The position numbers and the translations under genes are program-made. The notes beneath the pieces are model-generated. The model did no database searches. It had not been told where the DNA came from and worked only from the letters and a program-made list of their open reading frames with translations. From Pomphorhynchus laevis (Eukaryota; Acanthocephala; Palaeacanthocephala; Echinorhynchida; Pomphorhynchidae), in NCBI GenBank assembly GCA_012934845.2, contig WNNJ02003313.1, forward strand, positions 1 to 64,000: a stretch of 64,000 bases of DNA. Reading direction: 5' to 3'. Of the stretch, positions 24,481-35,160 are shown in pieces; the first letter of the stretch is position 1, and the number at the start of each line of letters is the position of its first letter.

Positions 24481-25640
24481 TAAATTATAATTAATTATTC
24501 CAATATTGCATTATTTTAATGTTTTCAATTCGTTTGTTTTTTTCTAATTGTATTATTATTTTGTTTTGGTTTAGATTAAATTATAATTTATTGCTTTAAT
24601 TTTACATTATTTTTATTATTAAATTCGTATTTTTTGTCTTATTTTATGATTTTAATTTTATTTTGTTATATGATTCTGTTTTTTTCTTTTTGTTTGTTTT
24701 AAGATGTGTGTAAAATTTTAGTGTATGATTGTTTTGTTTCTCGGTATTTCCTTTTTCTTTGAAGTAGAAATGCGGGGTACATCAATGCTTGAATTTTTAC
24801 GCCCAGCTATTGAATAAAGTTTTAGTCTATAATATTACTGTCTAATGAACAACATTTGTGTTTTGCTATTGAGAACAATGCAATGTCCGCTAGTCATTGA
24901 ATGCAGATAGTTTGCAAATTTTTAAATAAAATGAAATTTATCGAGATTTTTTCATACAAAATAATATCAGTAGATGATCAATACAATCAAAATACGAGCT
25001 AAATTTATACTAATGAAATAACAGCTGACTTTTCGAGAAGTTTGCGTCTATTATTTTAAGCCAAAGGCCTGATTATAATAACGGAGTTAAGAGATGGTAA
25101 TACTCGAATAATCAGTGCGATAAATAAGGAATATATTACTATGGGTGAATAAATCAGATGATATTCAGAAAAATTGGCCAATAAGATACCGTCTTAAACT
25201 TGAGTTGTGATCATAATTTCCCGAGTTTACCTTACTTTGAATACAACACTAAAAATATATTTATATACTCGCAGTATATGTCGAATCAAATTGAGTTAAT
25301 CTTAATTTGCATCCGAAGCGAATACTGAGTTAATCTGCATTGTCGAATCGAATACAACGTCCATCAAGATCTTAATCAAAACATATTTACATGATTGAAT
25401 GTCTACGCATTCAAATTATAAATATTATTTTAACGTAGATATTATTTCAACTTATACGGTTGAATGAATCAGGTGATCACTATATTTTGGATAATCTTGT
25501 TTTGAACGTGCAATTAATTGTGATATTCAAATATTGAGATTTTTTAATAAATTTATAATATTATATAATATTAAATAATTATTATATTATAATATATTGT
25601 ATAATATCATGAAATATTAATTTATAAAATTAATTTTTTA
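24481..25640. other. AT-rich stretch, PLE 3' tail and unique DNA
   Basis: No gene seen. The first 350 bp are T-rich and probably belong to the 3' end of the PLE before them. The rest is AT-rich with no signal. Confidence 0.4.
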
Positions 25641-25649
25641 ATGTGGCAA

Positions 25650-25860
25650 ATGCACACAGAATGTATGCTTACAAGCCACAAAAGCGAAACAGATTGAAAA
25701 AATAGTTACTCGATTAGAAGCATTGAACGTAGTTGCTTTTTGAAAAATTGGAGTGAGGATAAGATCGCAGATGATCAAGTTGGAAATTCCAAAGTAGAGG
25801 AGCAGCGATATGTAGAGATCGACGGCCGATCTCGAAAACACGAGGGAAACAAATTGTGAA
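25650..25860 (-). mobile_element. LINE ORF2 C-terminal remnant (CR1/L2-like tail)
   Basis: The minus strand reads RVFEIGRRSLHIAAPLLWN, then HLRSYPHSN-like sequence. This is the 'GxRS...AAPxLWNxLPxxLR' signature that ends many CR1/L2-type LINE ORF2 proteins. The copy is short and broken, and differs from the APE LINE group elsewhere in the window. Confidence 0.5.
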
Positions 25861-25867
25861 ACACTTT

Positions 25868-25952
25868 TTTTTTGTAATCCTAATGATGATAGCGGGAGCT
25901 ATCGAAATATAGAATTTTTTTATCAAATAAAGGATATTTTCTTCTTCGTTCC
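25868..25952 (+). ncRNA. Hammerhead-like repeat, third copy
   Basis: CTAATGA (25,880-25,886, one change from CTGATGA) is followed by stem II GATAGC/GCTATC with loop GGGA, then GAAA (25,904-25,907) and TATA with G next, giving AUA as triplet and a G-C start to stem I. The tail matches the 10,681-10,870 repeats. It abuts the cut end of the RLE LINE at 25,960. Confidence 0.5.
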
Positions 25953-25959
25953 CATAATA

Positions 25960-27890
25960 ACTATAGAAATTCAGAGTGTTCAATCGATGTGACCCGTTCT
26001 CCGTATTTGGCATATTTTCTCTTTTCGTGGTAAATGTATGGGTTCGTAGAGTCATTGAAATAATACGGTGCCAAATGACTAAATACACATATGTCCAACA
26101 TGGACCGGCATGTCTTATCCCCAAATGGACCATTGCAACCTATATCTAAGCGAGCGTCCCTTTCTCCTATGGTGGTTGAATTTTCGAACACGATATTCTC
26201 CGGTACAACCTGTAATCCAGGCTCAACGACTACATTTGAGCAAACTTTATCAAGTTTATACGCAATGAAATATCTTACTACATTGTAGCGTATTATTGTC
26301 ATACCTCCTACTCTACATGAGAGAGCATGTCTCACCGAATATACTTCATTACAAGAGCAAAACTTTGGCGCATCTCTGGGCCGCAGATTATAATGCACAG
26401 ATAAAGCGTCATGAAATTCCTGCTTCGATAACAGCTCGTTTCTATGTTTGAACGATCTAGCAGATAGCCAAGAAAAAGAACCCACACGCGACGCACACCC
26501 CAAAAGAAGATTCGTATCAGAATCAAATTCAGATATTTGCATAATTTATTCTTTTATAGTTTTTGCTTTTTCAGTGTGTACATCTCGTGCAATTATCTCA
26601 TGTGACTTTGTGAGGCTTTCACCATATAGACCGCCAAGTAGGGGCTTACACATTGCTTGCGATTTAGTGTATTCTAGCTCTGGATGAACAGAAGGATCAT
26701 TGATTCCCGGACCGCTAAACTTACGGGGAAGTGTTAATACATCATAAAGATGATAACTCACATGTTCGACACAATTCGCAGATGGTACAATAGTATTAAT
26801 CAGTATTGAAGACATATCACGAAACACGACTGATGATAAAGGACACGTTCGTTGCAAGTAATTCCATTTGAATCGAATTGATTGTGTCAATGCCATGTAT
26901 GAAACATGAGGATGAATGTTCGAAATATCACTTAATTTATTAAGAATCGAGCACCACTTCGTGATTCTTTCTGACACGTACTTATTGATAAACTCCTTTG
27001 TTCCGTCAGGATAACCAAGAATCACAAGCCCATCATCAACCACATTTAGTTCCTGATTGTTGAAACTCTGGCATCTTTAACAAAGCTTGAATGAACCAAA
27101 ATGTTGCACTTGCTTACGTTAATTATATAAGCGAACTTTAGCCCATATACACTAATCAAATATCATATACGCTCGAGATCAATGAGATTACCATTGATTC
27201 ACTGCCCCTCATTTCATGAGAGGCAGTGAAGACACAGCAAAAGCTATCATTGCAAGAGGATCACCTTGGGTGAAACACTCTTCGCTAAAAATCCTGGCTT
27301 TTTCAACACATAATGTAATTGAGTCGCCATAAAGATTATTCAAAACACAGGAAAGTGCAGGACATACATTCTCGAACGTTGCGAAGTGCAAGCGCCTTGT
27401 TAATTGTATCAATGGCATTTTTTGCATCCAATTGAAGGACGCACAATGTTTCCTTTAAATCAAAGTTTTCACGGATTGAATGAATTGCTGCTTCGAGACC
27501 GCATCGTTGACCAGCGCAAAGTTGAATGTTTATGCAAACAGGTTGTAAGTCTTTCCTTATTGGTTTAGCCAGTACCTTACAAATGATTCGGCGACTTACC
27601 TCTCCAATGCCTATTTGTTTTACGCCCGGTTGTTTGTCTATGGGGATTAGCCTGCTAACAGTAAAAGCCCCTAAGTCATTTGAATCAATATGTTCACTAG
27701 CAATTTTAATTGTGAATTCTGCCAAGCGTGAAGCCAGTTGCGATGAAGCAGTACCAAAGGAACACAGCATACTACAGCAAAAGTTTGCATCTGTACCTGA
27801 CGGATCTGCAGAACCATGTGTTCTCTTTGTCGCACTTATAATGTCGGCAGCACAAATATGTTCATAACGGGCCACATGATGTTAAACACG
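25960..27890 (-). mobile_element. RLE-type LINE, copy D
   Basis: Minus strand, in order: RT start with KQIGIGEVSRRIICKVLAKP and CAGQRCGLEAAIHSI (27,450-27,600), then ECFTQGDPLAMIAFAVSS (27,230-27,290). After a degraded palm stretch comes a linker with WNYLQRTCPLSSVVF (26,830-26,880). The knuckle KFCSCNEVYSVRHALSC follows, then GGMTIIRYNVVRYF, and a nuclease DARLDIGCNGPFG with YIYHEKRKYAKYGERVTSIE. The nuclease end is cut at 25,960. This is the most complete of the RLE copies, yet it is broken by frame changes and the YADD-like palm is not visible. Related to copies A-C, F and E. Confidence 0.7.
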
Positions 27891-28045
27891 GTTCTTTAAT
27901 GGGCTTTTCAAAATTGCGTCATAATCGCATTTATAATAATATTTTTATTTTTTTAATAATATATTTATTATTAATAAAAATGATTACAATACATTGTATA
28001 ATTGTCAACAAATTCTCTCTTCATACTTCTAAAACGTTTATCGAG

Positions 28046-28292
28046 TCAACTCCGCAAGGAGATGTCTTTTATCAATGAAAACGCAAACCGCCTTCTCAAT
28101 TGCGTGATAATCAACCCATATGGTTGTCCGGATTCCTCGGCAAGACGGCCAGCTGCCTTTTTTAGCAATCTCCGAAGCTTTATGTCATGACAACCAACAT
28201 ACGACACGACTGCAGGTATGAAAACGTCACCTTCTATTCTATTGATACGCTTTGCATATTTCGAATTTTTTCGAGTCGCATAATACCGAAAC
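28046..28292 (-). mobile_element. RLE-type LINE, nuclease C-terminus, copy F
   Basis: The minus frame reads KNSKYAKRINRIEGDVFIPA and PYGLIITQLRRRFAFSLIKD, matching the C-terminal part of the nuclease in copies A, B and E. Only the 3' end is present, a strong 5' truncation. Confidence 0.65.
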
Positions 28293-28435
28293 AATTTAAT
28301 TATTTAAATTAAATTGTATAATAAATAATAAATTGTCAGAAAACAATTTGATGATTAAAGAAAATTGAAGTATTAATATTTCAATTAATATTAAATTATT
28401 AATATTAATAATTGATATTTAATGGCGCCCTTACA

Positions 28436-28935
28436 ACAAAGAAAAAACTCAAGAGACAATCACTATCGGCTCTCTTCCATATTGAATAATAATCCACTCC
28501 CTAACTTCACAAATCGAGTAAAATACCTGGGTTTTACCATTACGGTTAACTAGTCGACTAAGTTTGACCTGTATAGATTTAAACGGAATCTAAAAAGAGC
28601 TAGGTAGGCTCTGAAACTGGCCCAGCACCTGTCATTGAAGGAGTGTGCACAGGTACGTCTTTGGGGTACTTGAGCAATCTCGGGTTTGGCCTTCTTTTCT
28701 AGAGGACGGCCATCAGAACAATGACTAAGATTTCTTAATCACCTTTTATTCGGACTACCTACCATAATCCGCATCCACTGGGCTCTCAGGAAGGTGAAAG
28801 ACCCTGAGTGGTTCAGTCGGAAGGCGGCTCGTTGGTGCGGCCGGAGGAAGCTCAGATCCAACTGGACCTGAGGTCTTGAAGATGATCAAAGAAGACGTAA
28901 AACCCTATGTCGGCAGAATTAGATCTGTCATTTCG
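28436..28935 (+). mobile_element. APE LINE, 3' end of ORF2
   Basis: Parallels the minus-strand sequence at 62,919-63,370: RVKYLGFTVTV region, LKRA-rich helix, LWGT and VFFSRGRP segments, then the 'Trp-Phe-Ser-Arg' end. Broken frames; only the last quarter of ORF2. Opposite orientation to the other APE LINE copies. Confidence 0.65.
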
Positions 28936-28999
28936 TGTCAACTCATATTATATATTGTAACGGCATGAAATATTAATTTAATAAACATTTCTTTATTTT

Positions 29000-29760
29000 T
29001 TGGCAAAGCGCAACAAAAAACCATTGGTCTGAGTAAGGTACGTTAATGACATCTTTGCAGTATGGGCCATGACGAATCATCTTTAAATAAATTTCTAGAA
29101 GACTAGAACATGTGCTCAGAATTACGGTTTGCTAGATCAAATGACTGTAGACGCATTGTACAATTCCTGGATGTTCGGTTAACTAGGAGGAACAATGAAA
29201 TTTGGAATACTTCTATATATAGGAAATTTGAAGGAATACGCACATTGCTTCACTTTAAAGGTGCTCATCCGCCAAAAAAGAGGATGATTATAAGAAATGA
29301 GTTCATTCGTTGCAAATAAATTTGTTCCACTTTGTTAGCTAAATTTGTTAGCTAAGTAAAGGTTTTAAAGAAAGAATATATTCTTCGCGAATGTAGCAAG
29401 AAAATGGTGGACATAGCAATAAAAATTTGTTAGACAGCTAACAGATGTAATTGTTATAGATAGAAACTTACCTTTAAGTGAGCGTATCAAAGATAAAAGC
29501 AAAGAAATAGTCAACACCATCTGTGTAGGATTTCACCCAGCTTTATTAACACTTGAAAGATACCTGAACTATGCATCATCACAAATACAGGCTCTGGTAG
29601 TAACTGGAGTAAAACTAAAAGTGATGTTCAAGAAAGATGTGAACCTTTGAAGAATTTTTGCTGGAAGAAAATCAAATTAAACTGAAACTCTCGGCACACA
29701 AATGTTTGAACAAGCGTTGTATGTGTTGTAACGACATAATCGAAGGGATATATATACAAT
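29000..29760 (+). pseudogene. PLE RT fragment, second family
   Basis: RYVNDIFAVW near 29,036 (palm, second catalytic Asp position N-D) is followed by CSELRFARSND, FLDVRLTRRNNEIWNTSIYR and KRMIIRNEFIRC (29,110-29,319). This is the palm-to-thumb segment of a classical PLE RT. The upstream part is absent, and the downstream part to about 29,760 is too decayed to assign. Its sequence differs from the 23 kb and 36 kb RTs. Confidence 0.6.
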
Positions 29761-30143
29761 GTCATAATCACTAGGGTGTTCACTTGTCGTGCCATACGAA
29801 GTGATACTCCACATTTGTACCATTACCTTATCAGTCATTAGATGACCGATCCAACGTTGCTCTCTTAGTTTTCTTTATATTTTAACATCTAAATTTTCTA
29901 CCACGTATTCAAAATCATAACTTTCATTTTCATAAAAATTAACACAATGATTGACAACCACATCCCGAGCAATTAATTTATATTTAATGTCGCTTCGTCT
30001 ATTATTTAAACGTCTATTTAAGCTTAATCCAGTCTCCCATACATATTGACTTTTGCAATGTGTACATGTAGCAAGATATACAACACATTTGCTGGAACAT
30101 GATGTAAGTTCATTTATACTATATTTTAGATTTGTCTTATTTA

Positions 30144-30350
30144 CAGGGGTTCTCATTTTTATAGACACCTTTTCTCATTTTTAAAGACACCTTTTTGCAT
30201 TTTTATAGACACCTTTTCTCATTTTTATAGACACCTTTTTGCATTTTTATAGACACCTTTTCTCATTTTTATAGACACCTTTTCTCATTTTTATAGACAC
30301 CTTTTCTCATTTTTATAGACACCTTTTTGCATTTTTATAGACACCTTTTG
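30144..30350 (+). repeat. Left terminal array of 22 bp repeats
   Basis: About nine units of the form TTTTCTCATTTTTATAGACA plus CC, alternating between a TTTCTCA and a TTTTGCA variant. The right end carries the inverted equivalent. Repeated subterminal motifs usually serve as transposase binding sites; that role is inferred here. Confidence 0.85.
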
Positions 30351-30406
30351 TAAAAAAAACAGGCCAGATTTCATAATATAAATAAAAAATAAAACATATT
30401 TATTGA

Positions 30407-31450
30407 TCAGATAAAGTCTACCTTTGCCAATGCTTTAACAATCCATCTTCTCATATCACGGAAATAACCAACAGTTATGAAATCCACTTCTTGTAAAGTC
30501 TCTTCAACAGTGACTATAAGCCCAGAAACCGTTGTAGACCTTTCTTTTCTCTTTACATGTGCCTTCAAGCATGAAAAAAATTCTTCTATTGGATTCAACT
30601 GAGGAGAATACGGAGGCAAAAATTTTAGTATATAATTTTTTCTGGCAAATGCTTCACTAACTTCTGCTGTCTTATGTATGGAAGCATTATCCATAACAAT
30701 AAACTTTCTTTGAAGGGGATCTAAAGATGGAAGCTTGTTATTTATAAAGGATAATAAATCTGAAGATTTGAAACTTCCTACTTTCAATTCATATGCAAGG
30801 ACACCTCCTGTAGTTATTGCACATAAAAGTGAAACGTTTACACCTTTTGAATTGGGAACGCTGATATAACTCTTAGTATTCCTTGGAGAGTATCCTAAGT
30901 TTTGGTGCATGTGGAGATTAAATCCCGATTCGTCGAGGAAAATCAGTTGTTCGTCATTGATAATCTGTAGTTGTGTAGCATAAAGAGCCCTTACAACTTT
31001 ATTTTCGTTGCTGTTTCTATTGATTGGTACCAATGTAAGTGTTTTCCTGGTGTAATTCATTTTATCTTTAATTATTCTGGAAACTGTTGATACGGAATAA
31101 GATACAGTAGGGTTGTAAGTATCAAGCTTATCTTTTATAGACGCAAGAGTTATTACAGGATTGGAAGCAATCTCTAGTGCTATTATATTCTTTTCGAAAG
31201 AATAATCCTTTATAGCCATAATTTTCTTTTCGTTAAATTCACCTGTAAGATATCTTTTGTACATTCTATGTACTGTGCTCTTAGATAAGTTAAGCAAGTC
31301 AGGTAGTTGTTTCATTTTAAACTCGCCACTTAGCGATCCTTTAAAATATTCAACCATTGTCTTCGTAATCATCTGACGTGTCTTGCGTATGTACGTAGTT
31401 CTTTCACCTTCTTCATTGACATTTGTTCTTTGTTCGTCTTCGGAAAACAT
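30407..31450 (-). CDS. IS630/Tc1-mariner superfamily transposase, 347 aa
   Basis: Catalyses cut-and-paste transposition. A helix-turn-helix lies at about residues 47-70 (LPDLLNLSKSTVHRMYKRYL). The DDE core has D173 in IFLDESGFN, D254 in VMDNASIHK and E289 in SPQLNPIEEFF, so 34 residues separate the second D from E (DD34E). The 'PPYSPQLNPIEEF' block is closest in style to IS630-like relatives. Length fits the superfamily. The ATG at 31,450 lies about 40 bp inside the right repeat array, and the ORF stops about 55 bp from the left array. Codon use is AT-rich like the host. No break is visible, so it may be active. Confidence 0.9.
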   Translation of the reverse strand: MFSEDEQRTNVNEEGERTTYIRKTRQMITKTMVEYFKGSLSGEFKMKQLPDLLNLSKSTVHRMYKRYLTGEFNEKKIMAIKDYSFEKNIIALEIASNPVITLASIKDKLDTYNPTVSYSVSTVSRIIKDKMNYTRKTLTLVPINRNSNENKVVRALYATQLQIINDEQLIFLDESGFNLHMHQNLGYSPRNTKSYISVPNSKGVNVSLLCAITTGGVLAYELKVGSFKSSDLLSFINNKLPSLDPLQRKFIVMDNASIHKTAEVSEAFARKNYILKFLPPYSPQLNPIEEFFSCLKAHVKRKERSTTVSGLIVTVEETLQEVDFITVGYFRDMRRWIVKALAKVDFI

Positions 31451-31485
31451 AATTAAGGGCTTAAAAAATATTTCTTATTTTTGAG

Positions 31486-31647
31486 AAAAGGTGTCTATAA
31501 AAATGCAAAAAGGTGTCTATAAAAATGAGAAAAGGTGTCTATAAAAATGAGAAAAGGTGTCTATAAAAATGAGAAAAGGTGTCTATAAAAATGCAAAAAG
31601 GTGTCTATAAAAATAAGAAAAAATGTCTATAAAAATGAGAACCCCTG
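31486..31647 (-). repeat. Right terminal array of 22 bp repeats
   Basis: About seven to eight units, inverted relative to the left array and about 45 bp shorter overall. Variants with GAGAAAAGG and GCAAAAAGG alternate in an order similar to the left end. Confidence 0.85.
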
Positions 31648-32700
31648 TACTTCTGTAATCTGTTTACAACACAACGCTCGCTCTCTGTTGCATTTAAAAC
31701 ATCCCTTTTCATCCATATGATCACTTAATGAAATACTCGATATTTTTGACTTTAATAAATTCCTTTTTAACGAGTTTACTATTTTCTGCTGTTATAGGAA
31801 TTGATTTTTATTTCACATTCGTTATATTTACGCCTTTCTGCATTACATATTGTCATAATATCGCTACATAAATGCCTTAGTCATATATGCACTGGTAAAT
31901 TAATATACACGTTTTTCTTTGTTTTATTTTTCGATGGCGTTTGTCCAACATTTACATTAAAAGTTTTTATTAATGATGTTAAGATTTCTCTATCGTGTAT
32001 CCTCTCGATTTTAAATGTGAACATAATGTTTTTGTTTCCTCAAGTATGTCGCTATTTTTCTGCATAGACGTCTTATCCAAAGAGCTGCATTCATTATAAT
32101 ATTTCTTTTTTACATACATCGGATTATTGCTTTTTGAATGCAAATGTATTTTTTTTGAAAAAAAGTAGTGGGAGGCATCTGGCACTGATGAGTCATTGTT
32201 ATGACGAAACGGCATTCGTCATTCTTTCGCGTCTGGCTTACATGTTTTACAAGAAATTCACGCGGAATGGTCTTACTCTCCTTAAATGTAATTTTAGCTG
32301 TTACCTCTTTTGGCAAATCTTTGTTTGGATATTTCCGATACTGTCTCTATAGATTATCATGTCCAAGAATTTAACAGGATTGTTTAAATCAACTGTAAAC
32401 TTTAATTGTCCAAATGGCCTGTTCCATCTAGAAGAGGGATATTTGTGTATAAAGATGTCACGTCTGCTGTAAAGATTCTATCATTTTCCGAGATATGTTA
32501 TTTAATTATATCGAGTTTTTAAATTCGCATGAGTTATTTATGTAGATATCAACATTCTCTAGTAAAGACTTTAATGTTTTGTGTAGATACTTATATTGTT
32601 TTTCAGTAAGTATATTAAAATCGGTTATAATTAATCTACCTTTGCATTGCATATCTCAACATTCTTAGCTTGTATTTAACATGCGCTCTGTGCATGGCAG

Positions 32701-33171
32701 TACGTATTGCAGTTTAACCATGCATCAGGCACTAAATTCCTTTTAGTAGAAATGCTCTTTAGCAGAGACACTTTAAAGTGTACAAATATATATAATATAA
32801 TTTGATGTTACACCGTCCCTGAAACACACACAGGTGCACTCATAAATAAATCACTATGTTTTCCTCACGAGGAGGCATATATAGTAGTTACTTGTTCATC
32901 GTCTCCAAGGATCTATCGCATGATTGCTACCGAAATATACAAGCAATAAACTTTATAATGCATCAATCTTTCAGTAACCTTTATTGAGTATTTTATATCA
33001 CAAATTATTTAACGCTTTATCATAATTATATATTTAGTTAGGTATTGTATTACAATATAATAAATAATAAGATAACATATCATATTATAGTTATATCATA
33101 TTATAATAAAGTTATGTATGCATTATATATTATTTATTTTCCGATTTTAATTTTACAAAAGCTAATTTTAG
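32701..33171. other. AT-rich stretch upstream of the dehydrogenase
   Basis: No gene. A segment near 32,860-32,890 (TCACTATGTTTTCCTCA) recurs at 44,979, so part is repeat-derived. The last 30 bases before 33,172 look like an intron end (TTTTACAAAAGCTAATTTTAG). Confidence 0.4.
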
Positions 33172-34336
33172 ACCAAGGAACGGCGGAAGATCAAAATGTC
33201 TGGCAACCACAAGCATAGGTAAAACTCCAGTAGTTTCAAAAGTATATCGACGAATACCAGGCGATGACGACGTGGGCATTGAAATAATCTGCTGTGGAGT
33301 GTGCCATACAGACTTGCACCAAATTAATAATGATTGGAATAATACAATTTACCCATTAGTGCCAGGCCATGAAATAATAGGAATCATTCGGTTACTAGGA
33401 TCGAATGTAAATGAATTTTATATTGGAGAAAAAGTTGCAGTTGGGACATATGTCGACAGCTGTAGGAAATGTACTTCCTGTCTACGTCGAATACCGCAAT
33501 ATTGCAAAGATGGGTTGATCTATACTTACAATAGCATGTACAAGCCAGATGATGATGTGCAAACCTTTGGAGGATACAGCACATTCATTGTTGTAAATCG
33601 TAATTTTGTTTTTAGAATACCACATCATTTACCAATAGCAGGAGTGGCACCTTTACTTTGTGCCGGTATTACTGTTTATTCACCCATGAAATTCTGCCGG
33701 ATTGGCAATAATTCTTCGGTTGGTGTAGCTGGTATTGGTGGACTTGGTCACGTCGCTGTTAAAATAGCACGAGCACTGGGTTCAAAGGTTACATGTATCA
33801 GTACTTCATCGTCAAAGCGAGAAGCAGCTAAACGACTTGGAGCATCTGCATTTATCCAGCTCACCAATCCAGAGGAAATGAAAACTCATGCTGGAACTAT
33901 GGACCTTATAATAGATACAATATCTGCTGATCATGAAATTGGACCGTATGTAAGTTTGCTCAATACAAATGGATTTTTAGCTCTAATTGGAATACCAAAT
34001 TATGCTTATAAAATCAGACCAGATGATTTAATATTTCAGCGAAAGTGCATTTTTGGCACTTGCATAGGAAGTCCTGATGAAACTAGAGAATTACTAAGTT
34101 TGTGTGGCGCATATAATATTACGGCAGATGTTGAAGTGGCTTCAGTTGATAACATCGGAGAAGTTTTGGAACGATTGAAAAATAATGATGTAAAATTTCG
34201 ATTTGTGCTAGATATGCGAACTTTGAAGGACGGATTCAGTGGACCATTACTTCAATCAACTTCAAGTAGTGTAATTAAGAATATAACCAAACAAATAGCT
34301 AGCGATGAATCTAAATCAGATGAAGAGGATGATTGA
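33172..34336 (+). CDS. Zinc-dependent alcohol dehydrogenase, CAD/YahK-like
   Basis: Medium-chain dehydrogenase/reductase that should interconvert alcohols and aldehydes with NADP(H). Counting the codon at 33,272 as residue 1: catalytic zinc ligands C11 (CGVCHTD), H33-E34 (PGHE) and C130; structural zinc ligands C64, C67, C70, C78; dinucleotide fold GIGGLG at 154-159; and STS with K182 after the second strand, typical of NADP preference. The frame stays open upstream to an AG at 33,170-33,171 (KCLATTSIGKTPVV region, the usual N-terminus), but no in-frame ATG exists there, so a short 5' exon must supply the start. The tail is acidic (SDESKSDEEDD). AATAAA lies at 34,417-34,422. The body is intronless. 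CAD-type enzymes are common in bacteria, fungi and plants, less so in animals. Confidence 0.85.
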
Positions 34337-34544
34337 ATTAAATCTCATTTATGCTCCTAGAATATAAAAAACTGTAGAGAAATATTCGATAAATTGCTTT
34401 TTCACTCTTTATGTCTAATAAAATTTAAAAAAAGTTTTTCTTTTTATAAAATAAATGTTCTTACTTTAAATAAGCTTACGTTAAAGAAAAAACGGTTTTG
34501 CTTTTAGAATTTTTTAGTTTAATAATAAATGCTAATTATATTAA

Positions 34545-35160
34545 GATCAGATAATTGCGTCTGCGTATTTAATATAATAATAAAATTGAGAAAAAATCAC
34601 AATGTAAGGTTAAAATTTAATAATTTTATAATAAATAACTATAAATAATAAATAATTTTTATAAGATTTTATATAATTTATATTAAGTTAAAATAAAAAA
34701 TTGAAATTTAAAAAGTCATTTTTATGAATTGACTATTAAATAACAGACGTTGTATCAGAATAAGCATCAGAGGTCATCAGGAGGAACTGCTATGCTATCA
34801 GGTTTCAATCCCTATTTTGGAACCCAACATAACGCTTTAATGACGTATTAGAGCGCTATGTTGGGTTCTAACTCAAATACGCTCTAATGACGTATTTCCT
34901 CTGATGAAATGTGATTAACTATTATCTTATTCTAATACAAAGTACATTATTTATTATCTATCCATAAATATTTTTTGCTTATGATTTTAAATTTATTTTT
35001 TTATATTATTGTGTTGATTTATATATTATAAATTTATTATTTTTTAAACTTACAATTTTAGTACGATTTATACAAATTTAGATTTAGTAGATATTGTGTT
35101 GATGTATATGCTGATATTTTTATAGTAACCTAGTTTAAAATATGTATCTATTAAATTATA
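34545..35160 (-). repeat. Naiad-like PLE 3' end, diverged copy III
   Basis: Tail at 34,545-34,740, ribozyme module at 34,765-34,906 and degraded RT C-terminal sequence to about 35,160. It differs from the other copies by an extra hairpin (AACCCAACATA and its complement) inside the module. Confidence 0.65.
34765..34906 (-). ncRNA. Type II-like hammerhead candidate, strongest stem II
   Basis: Here the closing helix is nine perfect pairs: CATCAGAGG (34,765-34,773) with CCTCTGATG (34,898-34,906). The stem III hairpin is AAATACG/CGTATTT, whereas other copies have AAATACA/TGTATTT, a paired change. On the minus strand GAG after the triplet can pair with CTC before CTGATGA, giving a base to stem I that other copies lack. 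Confidence 0.55.

Larger units (their letters stand above)
30144..31647 (-). mobile_element. Tc1/IS630-type DNA transposon, apparently intact
   Basis: A 1,504 bp element lies between TA dinucleotides at 30,142-30,143 and 31,648-31,649, the target duplication typical of the superfamily. Ends are perfect inverted copies of CAGGGGTTCTCA followed by TTTTTATAGACA. Each end then repeats a 22 bp unit many times. The single ORF (30,407-31,450) encodes a full-length transposase with an intact catalytic triad. Uninterrupted ORF and matching ends argue for recent insertion. Confidence 0.9.
29860..32700 (-). pseudogene. Classical PLE, third family, split by a DNA transposon
   Basis: Minus strand: an RT remnant near 32,390-32,480 (DVTSLYTNIPLLDG) and near 32,330-32,390 (PVKFLDMIIYRD), then a Cys-rich segment (CFKCNRERALCC near 31,690). 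A GIY-YIG endonuclease lies at 29,875-30,130 (CVVYLATCTHCKSQYVWETG, then RRLNNRRSDIKY). A complete Tc1/IS630-type transposon at 30,144-31,647 sits between the Cys-rich segment and the GIY-YIG domain. The usual G of the QYVG motif is W here. RT parts are broken and partly missing. Confidence 0.65.

Noticed and set aside
30144-30350. CRISPR-like repeat array
   Set aside because: The units are contiguous 22 bp repeats without spacers and form one end of a TA-flanked transposon.
33195-33222. ATG at 33,196 as start of the alcohol dehydrogenase
   Set aside because: It is out of frame with the conserved protein and meets a stop after eight codons.
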